64,000 bases of DNA from an uncultured Pelagibacteraceae bacterium (GCA_902564025.1 CACEZK010000005.1:1-64000), one strand, 5' to 3'; numbered from the stretch's first letter, positions 1-10,942 are shown. Translations and numbers: made by a program. Notes: generated by a model from the letters alone, not told the origin.

Positions 1-1
1 A

Positions 2-712
2 CAGAAATTGGTTCGAAATTTAACTTCAGGTGAAATTATTTCACAACTTCTTTTAGCAAAGGACAATCTTTCAGATTGGCCCAATGGAAAAAATCGTAAA
101 ATTTCAAATATTGTATTTATGGGAATGGGAGAGCCTCTCTATAATTATGAGAATGTTAAAAATGCTGCTGAAATTATGGGAGATAAAGAAGGCATTCAGT
201 TATCTACTAAGAGAATTACCCTAAGTACTTCAGGTATCGTTCCTGAAATTATTAAATGGGGTAATGAAGTTGACTCAAGACTGGCAATTTCTTTACACGC
301 AACAAATGATAAATTAAGAAATGATATTGTTCCTATAAATAAGAAATTTCCTCTTAAGGATCTTATAAAGGCGTGTAGAGAATATCCTCGATCAAAAAAT
401 TCTAAACGCATAACATTTGAATATGTCATGTTGAAGGGAGTAAATGATACAGCGCAAGATGCCCGTAAACTTGTTAAGCTGATTTCTGGAATTCCAGCAA
501 AAATAAATCTTATACCTTTCAATCCTTGGCCTAATTCGCCTTACGAATGTTCTAGTAAGGAAGAAATCAAGAAATTTAGTGACATAATTAAAAATGCAGG
601 TTATGCAAGCCCAGTTAGAAAAACAAGGGGACAAGATATTATGGCTGCATGTGGTCAATTAAAGTCCTCGAGTATAAAAATTAGAAAAAGTGAACTCAGA
701 GCAAATGGATAA
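2..712 (+). CDS. rlmN: 23S rRNA (adenine-C2)-methyltransferase RlmN, C-terminal part (5' truncated by window)
   Basis: Frame open from the window edge ([12 protein letters not shown]); [25 protein letters not shown] and [11 protein letters not shown] motifs typical of RlmN. Confidence 0.93.
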   Translation, partial: QKLVRNLTSGEIISQLLLAKDNLSDWPNGKNRKISNIVFMGMGEPLYNYENVKNAAEIMGDKEGIQLSTKRITLSTSGIVPEIIKWGNEVDSRLAISLHATNDKLRNDIVPINKKFPLKDLIKACREYPRSKNSKRITFEYVMLKGVNDTAQDARKLVKLISGIPAKINLIPFNPWPNSPYECSSKEEIKKFSDIIKNAGYASPVRKTRGQDIMAACGQLKSSSIKIRKSELRANG

Positions 713-1898
713 AATAAATAAAGTTGTTCTTGCATACTCAGGTGGCTTGGATACGTCAGTCATTTTGAGGTGGCTAAAAGAAACCTATCAATGTGAAGTG
801 GCAACTTTTACAGCAAATCTAGGTCAAGACGAGGACTATGATCTAGTTAGAGCGAAAGCGGAAAAACAAGGAACTACTGAGATATTTATAGAAGATCTTA
901 AAGACGAGTTTGTGAGTGACTATGTTTTTCCAATGTTTAGGGCTAATCCTCTTTATGAAGGCTATTATTTACTTGGAACATCGATTGCTCGACCGTTGAT
1001 TGCAAAAAAACAAATAGAAATTGTAAATAAGATTAACGCTGATGCGGTATCGCATGGTGCAACTGGAAAGGGAAATGATCAAATAAGATTTGAGCTTGGG
1101 TATTATTATCATAAACCAGACATTAAAATTATCAGTCCATGGAGAGAATGGGATTTATCATCAAGAACGTCACTTGTTGAATACGCTGATAAGTACGGGA
1201 TTGAAATATCAAAAGATAAAAGAGGGGAACAACCGTTTAGCATTGATGAAAATATTTTACACTCCTCTGCTGAGGGAAAGGTTCTTGAAGATCCATGGGT
1301 TGAAGCGCCTGATTATGTTTACACCAGAAGTGTTTCACCTGAAGAGGCACCTGATAAATCAGAAGAAATAACAATTGAATTTAAGAATGGTGATGCCTGT
1401 GCGCTCAACGGAAAGGCTTTAACACCGTTTGAAATATTAAAATCCCTTAATGAACTAGGTGGAAAACATGGAATTGGACGAGTTGATCTTGTTGAAAATA
1501 GATACATTGGAATGAAATCTAGAGGAATATACGAGACTCCTGGTGGAACCATTCTCTATCACGCACACAGAGCTATTGAGAGCATAACACTCGATAAAGA
1601 AGCTGCGCATATGAAAGACGAGCTAGCGCCTAAATATGCTGAACTTGTCTATAACGGTTATTGGTTCTCTCCTGAAAGAGAGATGATGCAATCAATGATT
1701 GATAAATCACAAGAAAAAGTGGAGGGTAAAGTAAGACTCAAACTCTTTAAGGGTAATACAATGATTACAGGAAGGGAGTCGTCTTTAAGTCTATACAACC
1801 CAAATCTTGCGACATTTGAATCAGATCAAGTATATTCTCAAAAAGACGCTGAAGGCTTTATAAAATTAAACGCTCTTAGATTAAGAGAAAAAAAATAA
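705..1898 (+). CDS. argG: argininosuccinate synthase
   Basis: [38 protein letters not shown] at 705 preferred over the GTG at 690; overlaps the rlmN stop. Confidence 0.96.
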   Translation: MDKINKVVLAYSGGLDTSVILRWLKETYQCEVATFTANLGQDEDYDLVRAKAEKQGTTEIFIEDLKDEFVSDYVFPMFRANPLYEGYYLLGTSIARPLIAKKQIEIVNKINADAVSHGATGKGNDQIRFELGYYYHKPDIKIISPWREWDLSSRTSLVEYADKYGIEISKDKRGEQPFSIDENILHSSAEGKVLEDPWVEAPDYVYTRSVSPEEAPDKSEEITIEFKNGDACALNGKALTPFEILKSLNELGGKHGIGRVDLVENRYIGMKSRGIYETPGGTILYHAHRAIESITLDKEAAHMKDELAPKYAELVYNGYWFSPEREMMQSMIDKSQEKVEGKVRLKLFKGNTMITGRESSLSLYNPNLATFESDQVYSQKDAEGFIKLNALRLREKK

Positions 1899-1899
1899 G

Positions 1900-2784
1900 C
1901 TACTGCTGTCTAAATGCAGCATCTACCGTATTTTTCAATAAACATGCAATAGTCATCGGACCCACACCACCAGGGACGGGTGTAATTGCTGACACAAGAC
2001 TAAATACATCGTCGTAATCAACATCTCCAACAAGCTTTGTTTTACCAGGTTTATCTGGATGGTTTACTCGATTAATACCAACATCAATCACGACAGCTCC
2101 TTCTTTAATCCAATCTTTTTTAACCATTAAAGGACGTCCAACTGCAGCAACAACAATATCTGCTTGTTTTGTAATTTCTTCAATATTTTTGGTTTTAGAA
2201 TGCACTATTGTAACCGTGCATGACTCCTCAAGGAGTAGTTGTGCCATTGGTTTACCAACAATATTAGATCGTCCAATTATTACAGCATGCATCCCTTTTA
2301 AATCAGGTATACTTTTCTTAAGCATTAAATAGCATCCAAGTGGTGTGCAAGGAGTAAAGGTTTTACATAGTAAGTCGCCTCCGATTGAATTTCTACCAAC
2401 ATTTATCGCATGAAATCCATCGGCATCCTTTACTGGATCAATAGCATCAATAATAGCCCTTGAATCAATGTGTGGCGGAAGTGGCAACTGAACAAGAATT
2501 CCATTTACTTTTTGATCATTGTTAAGTTTATCAATCAATTCCAATAACTTTTCTTCAGATACGGTGGTATCTAAAAAATGATCCTCAACGTCCATTCCTA
2601 TCTGTTTTGCCATTTTAGACTTTGTATTAACATAAACTTGACTGGCTGGATCTTCACCTACAAGCACAACAGCAAGGGTCGGAGTTTTATTAAATTTATT
2701 TTTAAAATCCTCAACTTTGATAGCTGTTTCAGCTCTAAGATCTGCCGCAATTACTTTTCCATCAATAATTTTAGTTTCAGGCAT
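1900..2784 (-). CDS. folD: bifunctional methylenetetrahydrofolate dehydrogenase/cyclohydrolase
   Basis: [41 protein letters not shown] motifs. Confidence 0.96.
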   Translation of the reverse strand: MPETKIIDGKVIAADLRAETAIKVEDFKNKFNKTPTLAVVLVGEDPASQVYVNTKSKMAKQIGMDVEDHFLDTTVSEEKLLELIDKLNNDQKVNGILVQLPLPPHIDSRAIIDAIDPVKDADGFHAINVGRNSIGGDLLCKTFTPCTPLGCYLMLKKSIPDLKGMHAVIIGRSNIVGKPMAQLLLEESCTVTIVHSKTKNIEEITKQADIVVAAVGRPLMVKKDWIKEGAVVIDVGINRVNHPDKPGKTKLVGDVDYDDVFSLVSAITPVPGGVGPMTIACLLKNTVDAAFRQQ

Positions 2785-2786
2785 AT

Positions 2787-3080
2787 TTAAATTGGAATTC
2801 CCAAGTAAAAATATTCATAAAGTAAGTTTCTTATAAAGTATAGTATCAGGATTAGGACCACTGGCGATATATCAATGCCTCCTAAATTTGGAAGAAAATT
2901 TCTTATTGGATTAAGAAGAGGATCTGTTAATCGTTTTGTTCCAAAATAAATAGCAATGATAATTCTATTTTGAGTATTAAATATACTCATTGCAATTAGC
3001 CAACTGAATATCACATTGATGATCAAAACCCAGGTATAAAGATTTATAATTTGATCAAAAAGAATTATGAGTGAGTTCAT
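2787..3080 (-). CDS. YggT family membrane protein
   Basis: 97 aa, two hydrophobic segments, [26 protein letters not shown] motif. Confidence 0.85.
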   Translation of the reverse strand: MNSLIILFDQIINLYTWVLIINVIFSWLIAMSIFNTQNRIIIAIYFGTKRLTDPLLNPIRNFLPNLGGIDISPVVLILILYFIRNLLYEYFYLGIPI

Positions 3081-3772
3081 GATTTATCTATAAGAAAATA
3101 ATTATCTAAAAAAGAGTCTAACCACATATTGATTTTTTTACCATGACTAAGTCTTTGATGCATTTGAAATTGACGTTTTTGAGCACCCTTTTCTCTTAAC
3201 ATATAACCTGCATAATACAGCCACCTTAAATGCATTTTAAGATTTACTTCAGGGTGAAATTGAATACCCACTGCATTTTTATACTTAAATGCTTGTTCTG
3301 GAAAAGTTTCACCATAAGCAAGAACATCACAGTCTTTTGGTACCTTGAAGCCCTCTTTATGCCATTGAAAAAATGTTTTTTGGTTTTGAAATATTTTATG
3401 ACCGTCTCCAGTTGGCTGCAAGTCATAAAATCCAATTTCAAATTGTTGATCTTTGGCACGCTGGACAGTTCCACCTAAATTTTTTGCAAGCATCTGAGCT
3501 CCAAGACAAATGCCAAGCAAAGGTTTTTTTGACTCTAAGGCAACTGTAATCCAGTCAATTTCAAGTTTGATATAATCTAAATTGTCATTGGCACTTGGTG
3601 GCCCACCATAAATCACTGCAACATCATGGTCATTCATTGAGTCAGGTAATTTTTCACCAATAACTGGACGGCGAACATCTAGTTCATAACCTCTATCTCG
3701 TAATTTTGATCCAACGTCACCTGTGCTTGATCGAGGCTGGTGAACTATCATTAATGCTTTTTTTGACTTCAT
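3077..3772 (-). CDS. class I glutamine amidotransferase (GMP synthase GATase-like)
   Basis: GICLGAQMLAKNLGG nucleophile elbow, GIQFHPEVN; start trimmed to ATG at 3772 (MKSKKALMIVHQPRS). Confidence 0.85.
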   Translation of the reverse strand: MKSKKALMIVHQPRSSTGDVGSKLRDRGYELDVRRPVIGEKLPDSMNDHDVAVIYGGPPSANDNLDYIKLEIDWITVALESKKPLLGICLGAQMLAKNLGGTVQRAKDQQFEIGFYDLQPTGDGHKIFQNQKTFFQWHKEGFKVPKDCDVLAYGETFPEQAFKYKNAVGIQFHPEVNLKMHLRWLYYAGYMLREKGAQKRQFQMHQRLSHGKKINMWLDSFLDNYFLIDKS

Positions 3773-3788
3773 CGTTACAGGAACGAAG

Positions 3789-4559
3789 TTACATTGCGCT
3801 GAGACCGCCATCAAGAACAATTTCTGTTCCTGTCATGAATTTTGACTCATCAGATGCTAAATATAATATTGCATAAGAAACATCGTCAGTATCACCAATT
3901 TTGTTCATTGGTATTTGACGTGAAAGCTTTGCTACTGCTTCTTCAGCACCAAATGCTTGCTTTATTGGATCAAGAATTGGGGTATTCACAAAAGCGGGGT
4001 GCACTGAATTGCATCGAACATCGTATCCTTTTTTAGCACAATACAATGCTACGGATTTACTTAACAAGCGAACACCTGCTTTTGATGAATTATAAGCAGC
4101 GGTATTCCAACCAGCAACAATTCCAGAAATGGATGAAATATTTATAATTGAACCTTGCCCAGATTTACTCATTACTGGAATAGCATATTTACATCCCAAA
4201 AAAACACTATCTAAGTTTACCTGATGAACTTTCTTCCAAACATCAAATTCCGTTGACACAATATCAGCGCCAAGTGAAATACCAGCACTGTTAATAAGAA
4301 TATTGATTTTACCATACTCACTTTCTGTCTTTTCAATTAAATCAATCCAAGCCTGCTCATTTGTAACATCATGCACAAATGTACCAAATTGGGTTTCGCT
4401 GAAGTCCTTGAGTCTTTCAGGCATTGTTTTCAGCATCTCGTCATTAATGTCTGAGAGCATGACTTTAGCACCTTCACTCATTAATTTCACCGCAGCAGCA
4501 TAACCTAATCCAGAGGCAGCTCCCGTAATAATTGCAACCTTACCCTCTACGCGTGACAT
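3789..4559 (-). CDS. short-chain dehydrogenase/reductase (SDR)
   Basis: TGAASGLGYAAA, NSAGIS, YNSSKAGV catalytic YxxxK. Confidence 0.92.
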   Translation of the reverse strand: MSRVEGKVAIITGAASGLGYAAAVKLMSEGAKVMLSDINDEMLKTMPERLKDFSETQFGTFVHDVTNEQAWIDLIEKTESEYGKINILINSAGISLGADIVSTEFDVWKKVHQVNLDSVFLGCKYAIPVMSKSGQGSIINISSISGIVAGWNTAAYNSSKAGVRLLSKSVALYCAKKGYDVRCNSVHPAFVNTPILDPIKQAFGAEEAVAKLSRQIPMNKIGDTDDVSYAILYLASDESKFMTGTEIVLDGGLSAM

Positions 4560-5689
4560 TAATTAATACTGATTTCATAAAATGTATCTTGAGAAGTTGA
4601 GTCTTCTGATACAAAATTTTGATAGCATTCTTGCATACTATGTTTACGCATACCACTTTCTCCAGCAATTAAAAAAGTATCAATGCTTAATGGGATAACA
4701 GAAGTATTACTTAAACGATCTGAGCGAACACACGTTTTAATATTTTTTTCTCTAACCATATCAATAACACTTATAACGCCACCATTACCACTTAGAACAA
4801 TTCTTCCATCATCTAATAAATTAGCATTTGTTAAACTATTTTTTGTACCAATGAATAAATCATCAAAAGCATACACTTTACAATCACCGCGGTAATACCC
4901 TGACTCATAACATGCTATTGCAGTTGCTTTATCGGGAGGAACTGGATCGTTTAACTCATAGAGTGTAGCAATTGTAATATTTCCTGACATTCCTAATAAT
5001 AGTGATTGTCCTTGATCAACTTTTATACCCGACCAGTATGAACCAAAATAACCGGTTTCAATTGCAAGCCAATTCAATCCACGATCATCCGTTACATAAT
5101 ATTTACCAAGCTCTCCAACTGCATATCCTTCATTTTGAGCTGACTTTCTCCAAGCTTGGTTATCTCCGTATGTGTAATTGAGATGAGGTTGGAATTCATC
5201 ATCGTCAATAAATAAATAATCCCAACTAATTCCACCGTTTGCTGTTCTAAGTGATAATGCAAACGCGCCTATAGCAACACCTTCGTAATCATCATACATA
5301 TGAATTGAGAGGAATGGTGCATCGAACTCTACATCTTGATATTGTATTTGCCAAGTTTCACCAGCATCATACGAGTGAAGAATAGTGGCGTCATGCCCTG
5401 TGGCCCAACATTTATTTTGAGTAGGACAACTTATGTCAGTTAATGTTTTTGTAAATGGTACTTCCTTAGCTTGAGTCCATGTCTCTCCTTCGTCGTCTGA
5501 ATAAACAATAATCCCATGCACGCCAACACCAAAAATTCTATCCCCAGATTTCTCTAATGCATTAATCAATGCTTTATGTGCATTGGGAGATTTTGCAGCA
5601 AATTCTGTTCCAAGATTGAATTGCGAGGAAAAAGAAAAAGTTGTTAAAAATAACAAATTACAAATTATAATGACGAATTTTGTTTTCAT
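4559..5689 (-). CDS. YCF48/BNR-like beta-propeller protein, secreted
   Basis: Signal peptide MKTKFVIIICNLLFLTTFSFSSQ; repeated SDDEGETW / SYDAGETW / TDDRGLNW motifs; start refined to 5689. Confidence 0.8.
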   Translation of the reverse strand: MKTKFVIIICNLLFLTTFSFSSQFNLGTEFAAKSPNAHKALINALEKSGDRIFGVGVHGIIVYSDDEGETWTQAKEVPFTKTLTDISCPTQNKCWATGHDATILHSYDAGETWQIQYQDVEFDAPFLSIHMYDDYEGVAIGAFALSLRTANGGISWDYLFIDDDEFQPHLNYTYGDNQAWRKSAQNEGYAVGELGKYYVTDDRGLNWLAIETGYFGSYWSGIKVDQGQSLLLGMSGNITIATLYELNDPVPPDKATAIACYESGYYRGDCKVYAFDDLFIGTKNSLTNANLLDDGRIVLSGNGGVISVIDMVREKNIKTCVRSDRLSNTSVIPLSIDTFLIAGESGMRKHSMQECYQNFVSEDSTSQDTFYEISIN

Positions 5690-5703
5690 AGCCCATATTA
5701 AAA

Positions 5704-5740
5704 TTAAAACCCGACCTAAAATTTTCAAGTCGGGTTTTAA
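5704..5740. terminator. Intrinsic-terminator-like hairpin between the DUF1329 and YCF48 genes
   Basis: TTAAAACCCGAC...GTCGGGTTTTAA perfect 12-bp stem, T tract on either strand. Confidence 0.75.
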
Positions 5741-5767
5741 ATTAAAGAAAGTAAAAAGATAAGTATT

Positions 5768-6985
5768 TTACCTAGCGTATCGTCTTAAACCGTCTGGCGT
5801 AAAAAAGCTAGCAGGCTTTTCTTCACCATTATAGACAGTTGGTACTGTACTGAAACCAGAACCTAATTGGTTGTTACCAGTGTATGTCCTGGTCGCAAAG
5901 TCAAATGTAAATTCGCCTTGAATATTACACTCATTAGCCTCTGTTCCTTCAATACCTGTAACCATTGTTCCAATTTGATGTCTCATGAGTTCTTGATTAT
6001 CATCATAAGCATCCATAATAGATAAATTATAGAAATCATCATCCATTATATAGAAAGTTCTAGAAGCATATAAATGTCTTTGCCCAGGTTTTAGTTGAGC
6101 GTGAACAACATGAACATCTCTTTCTTCATAACGAACATAATCAGGATTTAAATGATATTGTGAGTGAGTTGTCTCGATTGCATTCTCCGCAAGTGCATCA
6201 TTAGCTGCAGGCACGATCATTGTCTTCTTGCCTTCATAAGTCCAATCGTACTTGTCTTGTGCTCCATTAAAGCCACCATATTGGTCCACAACAACAATAC
6301 CACCACCAGCTAAAAGAACTGTATCATAAGTGATATCAGGTGCTCTTCTCACACGTCTTGTAGCAGGGTTATACTGCCATGCTTTACGCGGCTGGACATA
6401 ACTGTCAATAAAGTCATGAACTAGAGTAGTAGTACCTGCAGATCTTGGTGGTCCTAAGTTTTTCTGCATGAACATCGCATAAATGTTTTTGTCTGCATAT
6501 TGAGAAACAGTATTTGGGTTTCTTGGAAACACAATATTAGTTTCTTGTTGTCCTACAATTATGGACCCATCAGCCTGAACGTTTGTTGACGTAGCAACAC
6601 GGAAAACTGATGATACTAAACTTGAACTCAATCTCATGTTCCAAATAAAGTGTTGAGCTTCTGATGGGTTTGGGAAAGGAATTTGACCCATATTAGCAAC
6701 TTCAAAACCTTCGTTATCATTTATCAGTGTACCATTACTTTGTGAGATAGCTTTAATCTCGGGCGGTACCTGACATGCGCCACTATTATCATAAACATGA
6801 ATTTTATATGTATCAGGATAAGCAGAAAACATTGTGATCTGCCCCGGTGACAACATATCTGTATATTCAGTATAGTTTGAATTATCCACTGTGTACTTAT
6901 GCCCGTCAGCAACAGCTGAGGTTACTGTAAAGCCTAAAGCTACAACAACAGATATAATTAGATTTTTTATATTCATATTATTCAT
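5768..6985 (-). CDS. DUF1329 domain outer-membrane lipoprotein-sorting-like protein
   Basis: Signal peptide; ...PFPNPSEAQHFIWNMRLS..., RAPDITYDT, YASRTFYIMDDDFYNLSIMDAYD; downstream of a DUF1302 gene. Confidence 0.85.
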   Translation of the reverse strand: MNNMNIKNLIISVVVALGFTVTSAVADGHKYTVDNSNYTEYTDMLSPGQITMFSAYPDTYKIHVYDNSGACQVPPEIKAISQSNGTLINDNEGFEVANMGQIPFPNPSEAQHFIWNMRLSSSLVSSVFRVATSTNVQADGSIIVGQQETNIVFPRNPNTVSQYADKNIYAMFMQKNLGPPRSAGTTTLVHDFIDSYVQPRKAWQYNPATRRVRRAPDITYDTVLLAGGGIVVVDQYGGFNGAQDKYDWTYEGKKTMIVPAANDALAENAIETTHSQYHLNPDYVRYEERDVHVVHAQLKPGQRHLYASRTFYIMDDDFYNLSIMDAYDDNQELMRHQIGTMVTGIEGTEANECNIQGEFTFDFATRTYTGNNQLGSGFSTVPTVYNGEEKPASFFTPDGLRRYAR

Positions 6986-7002
6986 TTTTAACCCTTTCCT
7001 AA

Positions 7003-9990
7003 TTAAAATGAGTGCGAAACAGATGCAGTAATGTAGTCTTTGTCTGTTCCAGATCCAACTCTCTCGGTACCCATGTAGTTAGTATAGCTTAAACCAAGCG
7101 ATGTACCGCCAGATGTTGCATTAACACCAAGAGACAACGACATCTTATCTTCAACGAAGCCACCTAAAGAAGAAGGCCCGTATCCGGAAGGGTCGTGAGC
7201 AAATGCAAAGTTTGGAGATAAAGCCCAACGAGAGTTATTAAAGTTGTTATAGGTTGCGGTACCAATAAGTCTGTATGAAAAAGAGGTTTCATCAGCGCCT
7301 GGCTGATCCTCACAGTATCCACCATTACCAAATAAGCCATCGTGAATTGAAGCTCCCAAGCCCACAACAGTAGAAGTACCAGCTGCTGGCTTCATAGATG
7401 TTCCAACTGCTCCCATACATTTGGCAGGAGCATCACCACTAGATGCAAAACCTCCTCTTGCAACATAACCGTTAGAATTATCTAGTCCATCTATCGTAAC
7501 CATTGCAATTTCAGTTAAAAAAGCGGCAGAGTCAGCACCTAAACTTTGAGTGACTGGATCTGAGGCCGTGAATGATGTAGTTGTACCAACATCTACTGAC
7601 CAAACATCGTACTCAATAAATGGTGTACTGTAGTAATCTCCAGCTTTCACTGTTGCTTCGGAAATAGCAGGGAGAGATGAACGTTTGAAGTCTCTCACAA
7701 GATTTTCATATGCGTTACCATCACCATATGCAGCATCAGTTGCAGTTTGTGTAGCCCACAATAATGCTTGAAGAGTGTCGCCAGATACATCAGTTGCATC
7801 ATTGTTTCCACCTCTGGTTGTGTTTGTACCAAGCGCGTTTAAACCTGTATAAGCCACCCAGTTTAACATTTGTGTTGCACCACTAGCATCTGAGATCTGA
7901 TTTATCTGACTAGACGCAGGTGTTGCTAGAGGGAAATCAGGTCTATAAGACACTTCACCTTGAAGCGTTGTAGAGCCTACATTTGTACTAAAGCTTGTTC
8001 CAAAAATTTGATTGTCTTCAGGATAAATGAACTGATAAGTAGCATTATTAAGAGGAGTAATTGCAGCAAGTACGCCTGTTGCAGTTAACTCCAATGCAAA
8101 GTTTGTATCATTTGCACCACCAAGTCCAGATGCAAGGTCTAATCCAGCAGCAAGTGTATTACAACCGGCTGAATTATGAATTAGAGTTTTTTCACCAGTA
8201 ATTTCTGTACCAAAAGTTCTGTCCATGTACAGAGCTTTTTGTTGATCAGTAATTGTATACTTAGTTAAAGACGAATCTCCGTTAAGTGCACCAATTGTTG
8301 CAGAGCCAACAGGACCAGCTAGAACAGCTGAACAAATTGTTCCACCATAAGCTACATCTTTAATAGCCGTGTAAAGCTTGTCACCACCATTGGTTGTAAG
8401 TGCACCACTTAGTGCTGCTGTTGCAGGGTTTGCCGCATAAGCACCTAAGAAGTTATCTGTCACAACTGCACGCAACAATCCATAATAATCTCCTGCGAAT
8501 TGATTCTGCATACCTTTAATACGCACGTATGGAGCTTTACTATGATAATTAGCATAATAGAAACTTAAATCTACTCCGGTTCCTACGTCTTCAAGATAAG
8601 TTCCAAGACGAATACCAAATTGACCATCATCCCTAGCATGTACATGTTTATGGGCATCAGGTAAAATTTCCACACCTGCACGTTGTCTGTCACCATAAGC
8701 ATCCCTGGCAGCTAAAGCCGTTAAACTTGCTGAGAAGCCTGCGGCACCTGCCGTATAGAAGATTTCTGATCCTGCCCCTGTTGTGGTCGAAGCAGCAGTA
8801 TTTGATCCAGCAGCAATACCCAATGCAGCACTACCTGCTGTTAAAACTGTATTATCGACTAAGTCACTTCCAAGACCATTATCACCTGCAGCGCTTCCCA
8901 TTGTCGTAATAGCAAACTGAGTTCGAGCAAGAGTTATACCAGCAGCGTTATCAAGTAAATCTTCGTAAGCGGCATCTAACTGATTTAATACGTTGGATGC
9001 TCTTGATCTTGAAGTGGCTAGAGCGGTTGCATCACAAGTTGATGAAATTGCGGACAAGTTACAAGTACTTCCACCTTGTATCTCATAATCATAGGCTCCA
9101 CCGGCATAAAGACTTCCAGAACCTGTTCCAATGAAATCACTTCCAAAGAATGAGCCCGAAGGGTCAAACTGAACTTGTTCAGCACCTAATTGATAATAAG
9201 CCTCAACTGAAATACCATCCAAATCAGTAGTAACAGTAAGTTGTTCTGTTGGCATTAATGCCTCACGAATAGAAGAACCAGGACCTCTTATTTTAGAAAC
9301 ATCAAGTGCGTTTGTTACCAATCCGTTTGCGCCAACAGGAATGAAAGTTGCTTCACCCCAACTTGTTGCAAAACGACCGATTTGATAATCAACAAAGCCA
9401 CCGTTTGCTGTATCGAATGATCCAGTTACATAAGCGTCATAAAGTGAAAAATCTTGTTCAAATTCATCTTCAGCTTTTGATGTTAGTTTTTTAAAAGACG
9501 GGGAATTAAAATCTAGAGCAGGATTGTATGCAGCACTGTATGAAATTTCAACACCGAGACCATCAGATGTTGAACCAGTTATTGATCCAAATATTTTTTG
9601 TGTTGCATCAAAGATATCTCCTTGACCGAAGTTCAAACTTCCATCATCAGCGTTAGGCTGTGTTCCATGATAGTTATTATATTTTGATGCTGTGTTTCCC
9701 CATGCGTCAGTCCAATAAGGAAGATTTGTATCAGTTAATCTACAACCTTGTCCGTTACCTCTAGTAGTTGTGTTTAACCCCACAGTAATATTTGTCTCTG
9801 TATAAGTGTAACCAGTATAAAGGTCACAATCATAGTCTGCAGATCTTAAACTGAATCCAGAGCTTACAGTATGGTTTGCAGTTCCAGTAAAACCTGGAAT
9901 GTTAATATCAACTGCATAAGCACTTCCAAAAAAAGTTAGTGTATAAATTAATGCAGAAGACAAACTCGTCTTTATTATATTTGGTCTCAT
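7003..9990 (-). CDS. DUF1302 family outer-membrane protein (995 aa)
   Basis: Signal peptide; QIGRFATSWGEATFIPVGANGLVTNALDVSKIRGPGSSIREALMPTEQL; LGTYLEDVGTGVDLSFYYANYHSKAPY; aromatic C-terminus ...ITASVSHSF. Confidence 0.85.
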   Translation of the reverse strand: MRPNIIKTSLSSALIYTLTFFGSAYAVDINIPGFTGTANHTVSSGFSLRSADYDCDLYTGYTYTETNITVGLNTTTRGNGQGCRLTDTNLPYWTDAWGNTASKYNNYHGTQPNADDGSLNFGQGDIFDATQKIFGSITGSTSDGLGVEISYSAAYNPALDFNSPSFKKLTSKAEDEFEQDFSLYDAYVTGSFDTANGGFVDYQIGRFATSWGEATFIPVGANGLVTNALDVSKIRGPGSSIREALMPTEQLTVTTDLDGISVEAYYQLGAEQVQFDPSGSFFGSDFIGTGSGSLYAGGAYDYEIQGGSTCNLSAISSTCDATALATSRSRASNVLNQLDAAYEDLLDNAAGITLARTQFAITTMGSAAGDNGLGSDLVDNTVLTAGSAALGIAAGSNTAASTTTGAGSEIFYTAGAAGFSASLTALAARDAYGDRQRAGVEILPDAHKHVHARDDGQFGIRLGTYLEDVGTGVDLSFYYANYHSKAPYVRIKGMQNQFAGDYYGLLRAVVTDNFLGAYAANPATAALSGALTTNGGDKLYTAIKDVAYGGTICSAVLAGPVGSATIGALNGDSSLTKYTITDQQKALYMDRTFGTEITGEKTLIHNSAGCNTLAAGLDLASGLGGANDTNFALELTATGVLAAITPLNNATYQFIYPEDNQIFGTSFSTNVGSTTLQGEVSYRPDFPLATPASSQINQISDASGATQMLNWVAYTGLNALGTNTTRGGNNDATDVSGDTLQALLWATQTATDAAYGDGNAYENLVRDFKRSSLPAISEATVKAGDYYSTPFIEYDVWSVDVGTTTSFTASDPVTQSLGADSAAFLTEIAMVTIDGLDNSNGYVARGGFASSGDAPAKCMGAVGTSMKPAAGTSTVVGLGASIHDGLFGNGGYCEDQPGADETSFSYRLIGTATYNNFNNSRWALSPNFAFAHDPSGYGPSSLGGFVEDKMSLSLGVNATSGGTSLGLSYTNYMGTERVGSGTDKDYITASVSHSF

Positions 9991-10219
9991 AATTTATTCC
10001 CCTTAAATAAATTTATTTGTTTTAGAACATAAATGTCACAAGACAGAATTTATCTGTGACACTACTAAAACTAGGTAATTAAACTTATATTATGCCTATA
10101 AGTCAAACAATTATAAACATTATTTTTAGCTCTAAATAATAAAGAATGGTGCAATTTTGCAACATCAGGTAGTTCCTCAAATTATAAAAAAACTCCTATT
10201 TTTCGCAAAATATCTAATT

Positions 10220-10942
10220 CTATGATTTTATTTGTCTAATCATCGATAGTTGATTAGGTTGACTGGCTGTATTTATTTTCCTAAAAAATCCTGATTTTTT
10301 AACAACTACCTTAATACGTTCACTTAGAGCATATATATTAATGTCGGTGACATAGTCTTTTAATTTTTCTGACTTTATATGATTAATAAAAATTTGTGCG
10401 GTATGACTAGAAAATAAAACTATTTTTTTGATTTTATGATTTCTTAGAAGACTTATGGTTTTTCTTTTTAAATTTTTTTGCGAAAGAACTTTATAAAGTA
10501 TTTTTCTTTTTACTAAAATTTTTTTACTTTTAAGCTTCTTTAAAAAATCTTTGTTTATTATAGAGCCAGACAGATAAATTATTGCTTTTCTTTGCCTCAA
10601 TAAATGACTATTTTTTTTTAAATAATTAAACATTTCGTCACTGTTCTCGGTAACTTTTTTTATTTTGATTTGTTTTAAATTCTTTAATTCTCTCAGAACT
10701 TTCTTTCCAATTACTAAAAAATTTCCATCAGATAAAACGAGTTCATGTTTCTTTTTAAATTTGGATAAAGCCCTGACTGTTTGAACACTTGAAACAAGAT
10801 AATAGTAGTTTTCATTATATTCAATTTTTTTAAAAAGAATCTTAAAAGAAATAAGTGGATCTAGTACAGATTCAAAACCATACTTACTCAACTCTTTTTT
10901 AAGTATCTTCGCTTCCTCATACGGGCGTGTAATCAAAATCAT
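10220..10942 (-). CDS. hemD: uroporphyrinogen-III synthase (divergent)
   Basis: Starts MILITRPYEEAKILKKEL; VLFSSHTAQIF; overlaps and follows hemC. Confidence 0.8.
   Translation of the reverse strand: MILITRPYEEAKILKKELSKYGFESVLDPLISFKILFKKIEYNENYYYLVSSVQTVRALSKFKKKHELVLSDGNFLVIGKKVLRELKNLKQIKIKKVTENSDEMFNYLKKNSHLLRQRKAIIYLSGSIINKDFLKKLKSKKILVKRKILYKVLSQKNLKRKTISLLRNHKIKKIVLFSSHTAQIFINHIKSEKLKDYVTDINIYALSERIKVVVKKSGFFRKINTASQPNQLSMIRQIKS

Noticed and set aside
196-658. Minus-strand ORFs inside rlmN (196-522, 392-658)
   Set aside because: Antisense to a conserved gene, no recognisable domain
1331-1346. TGTTTCACCTGAAGAG as a second parS
   Set aside because: Only the left half matches; right arm diverges and it lies within argG far from parAB
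7164-8909. Small ORFs on either strand within DUF1302 (7164-7367, 8727-8909)
   Set aside because: Shadow ORFs inside a long well-supported CDS; low-complexity translations, no motifs
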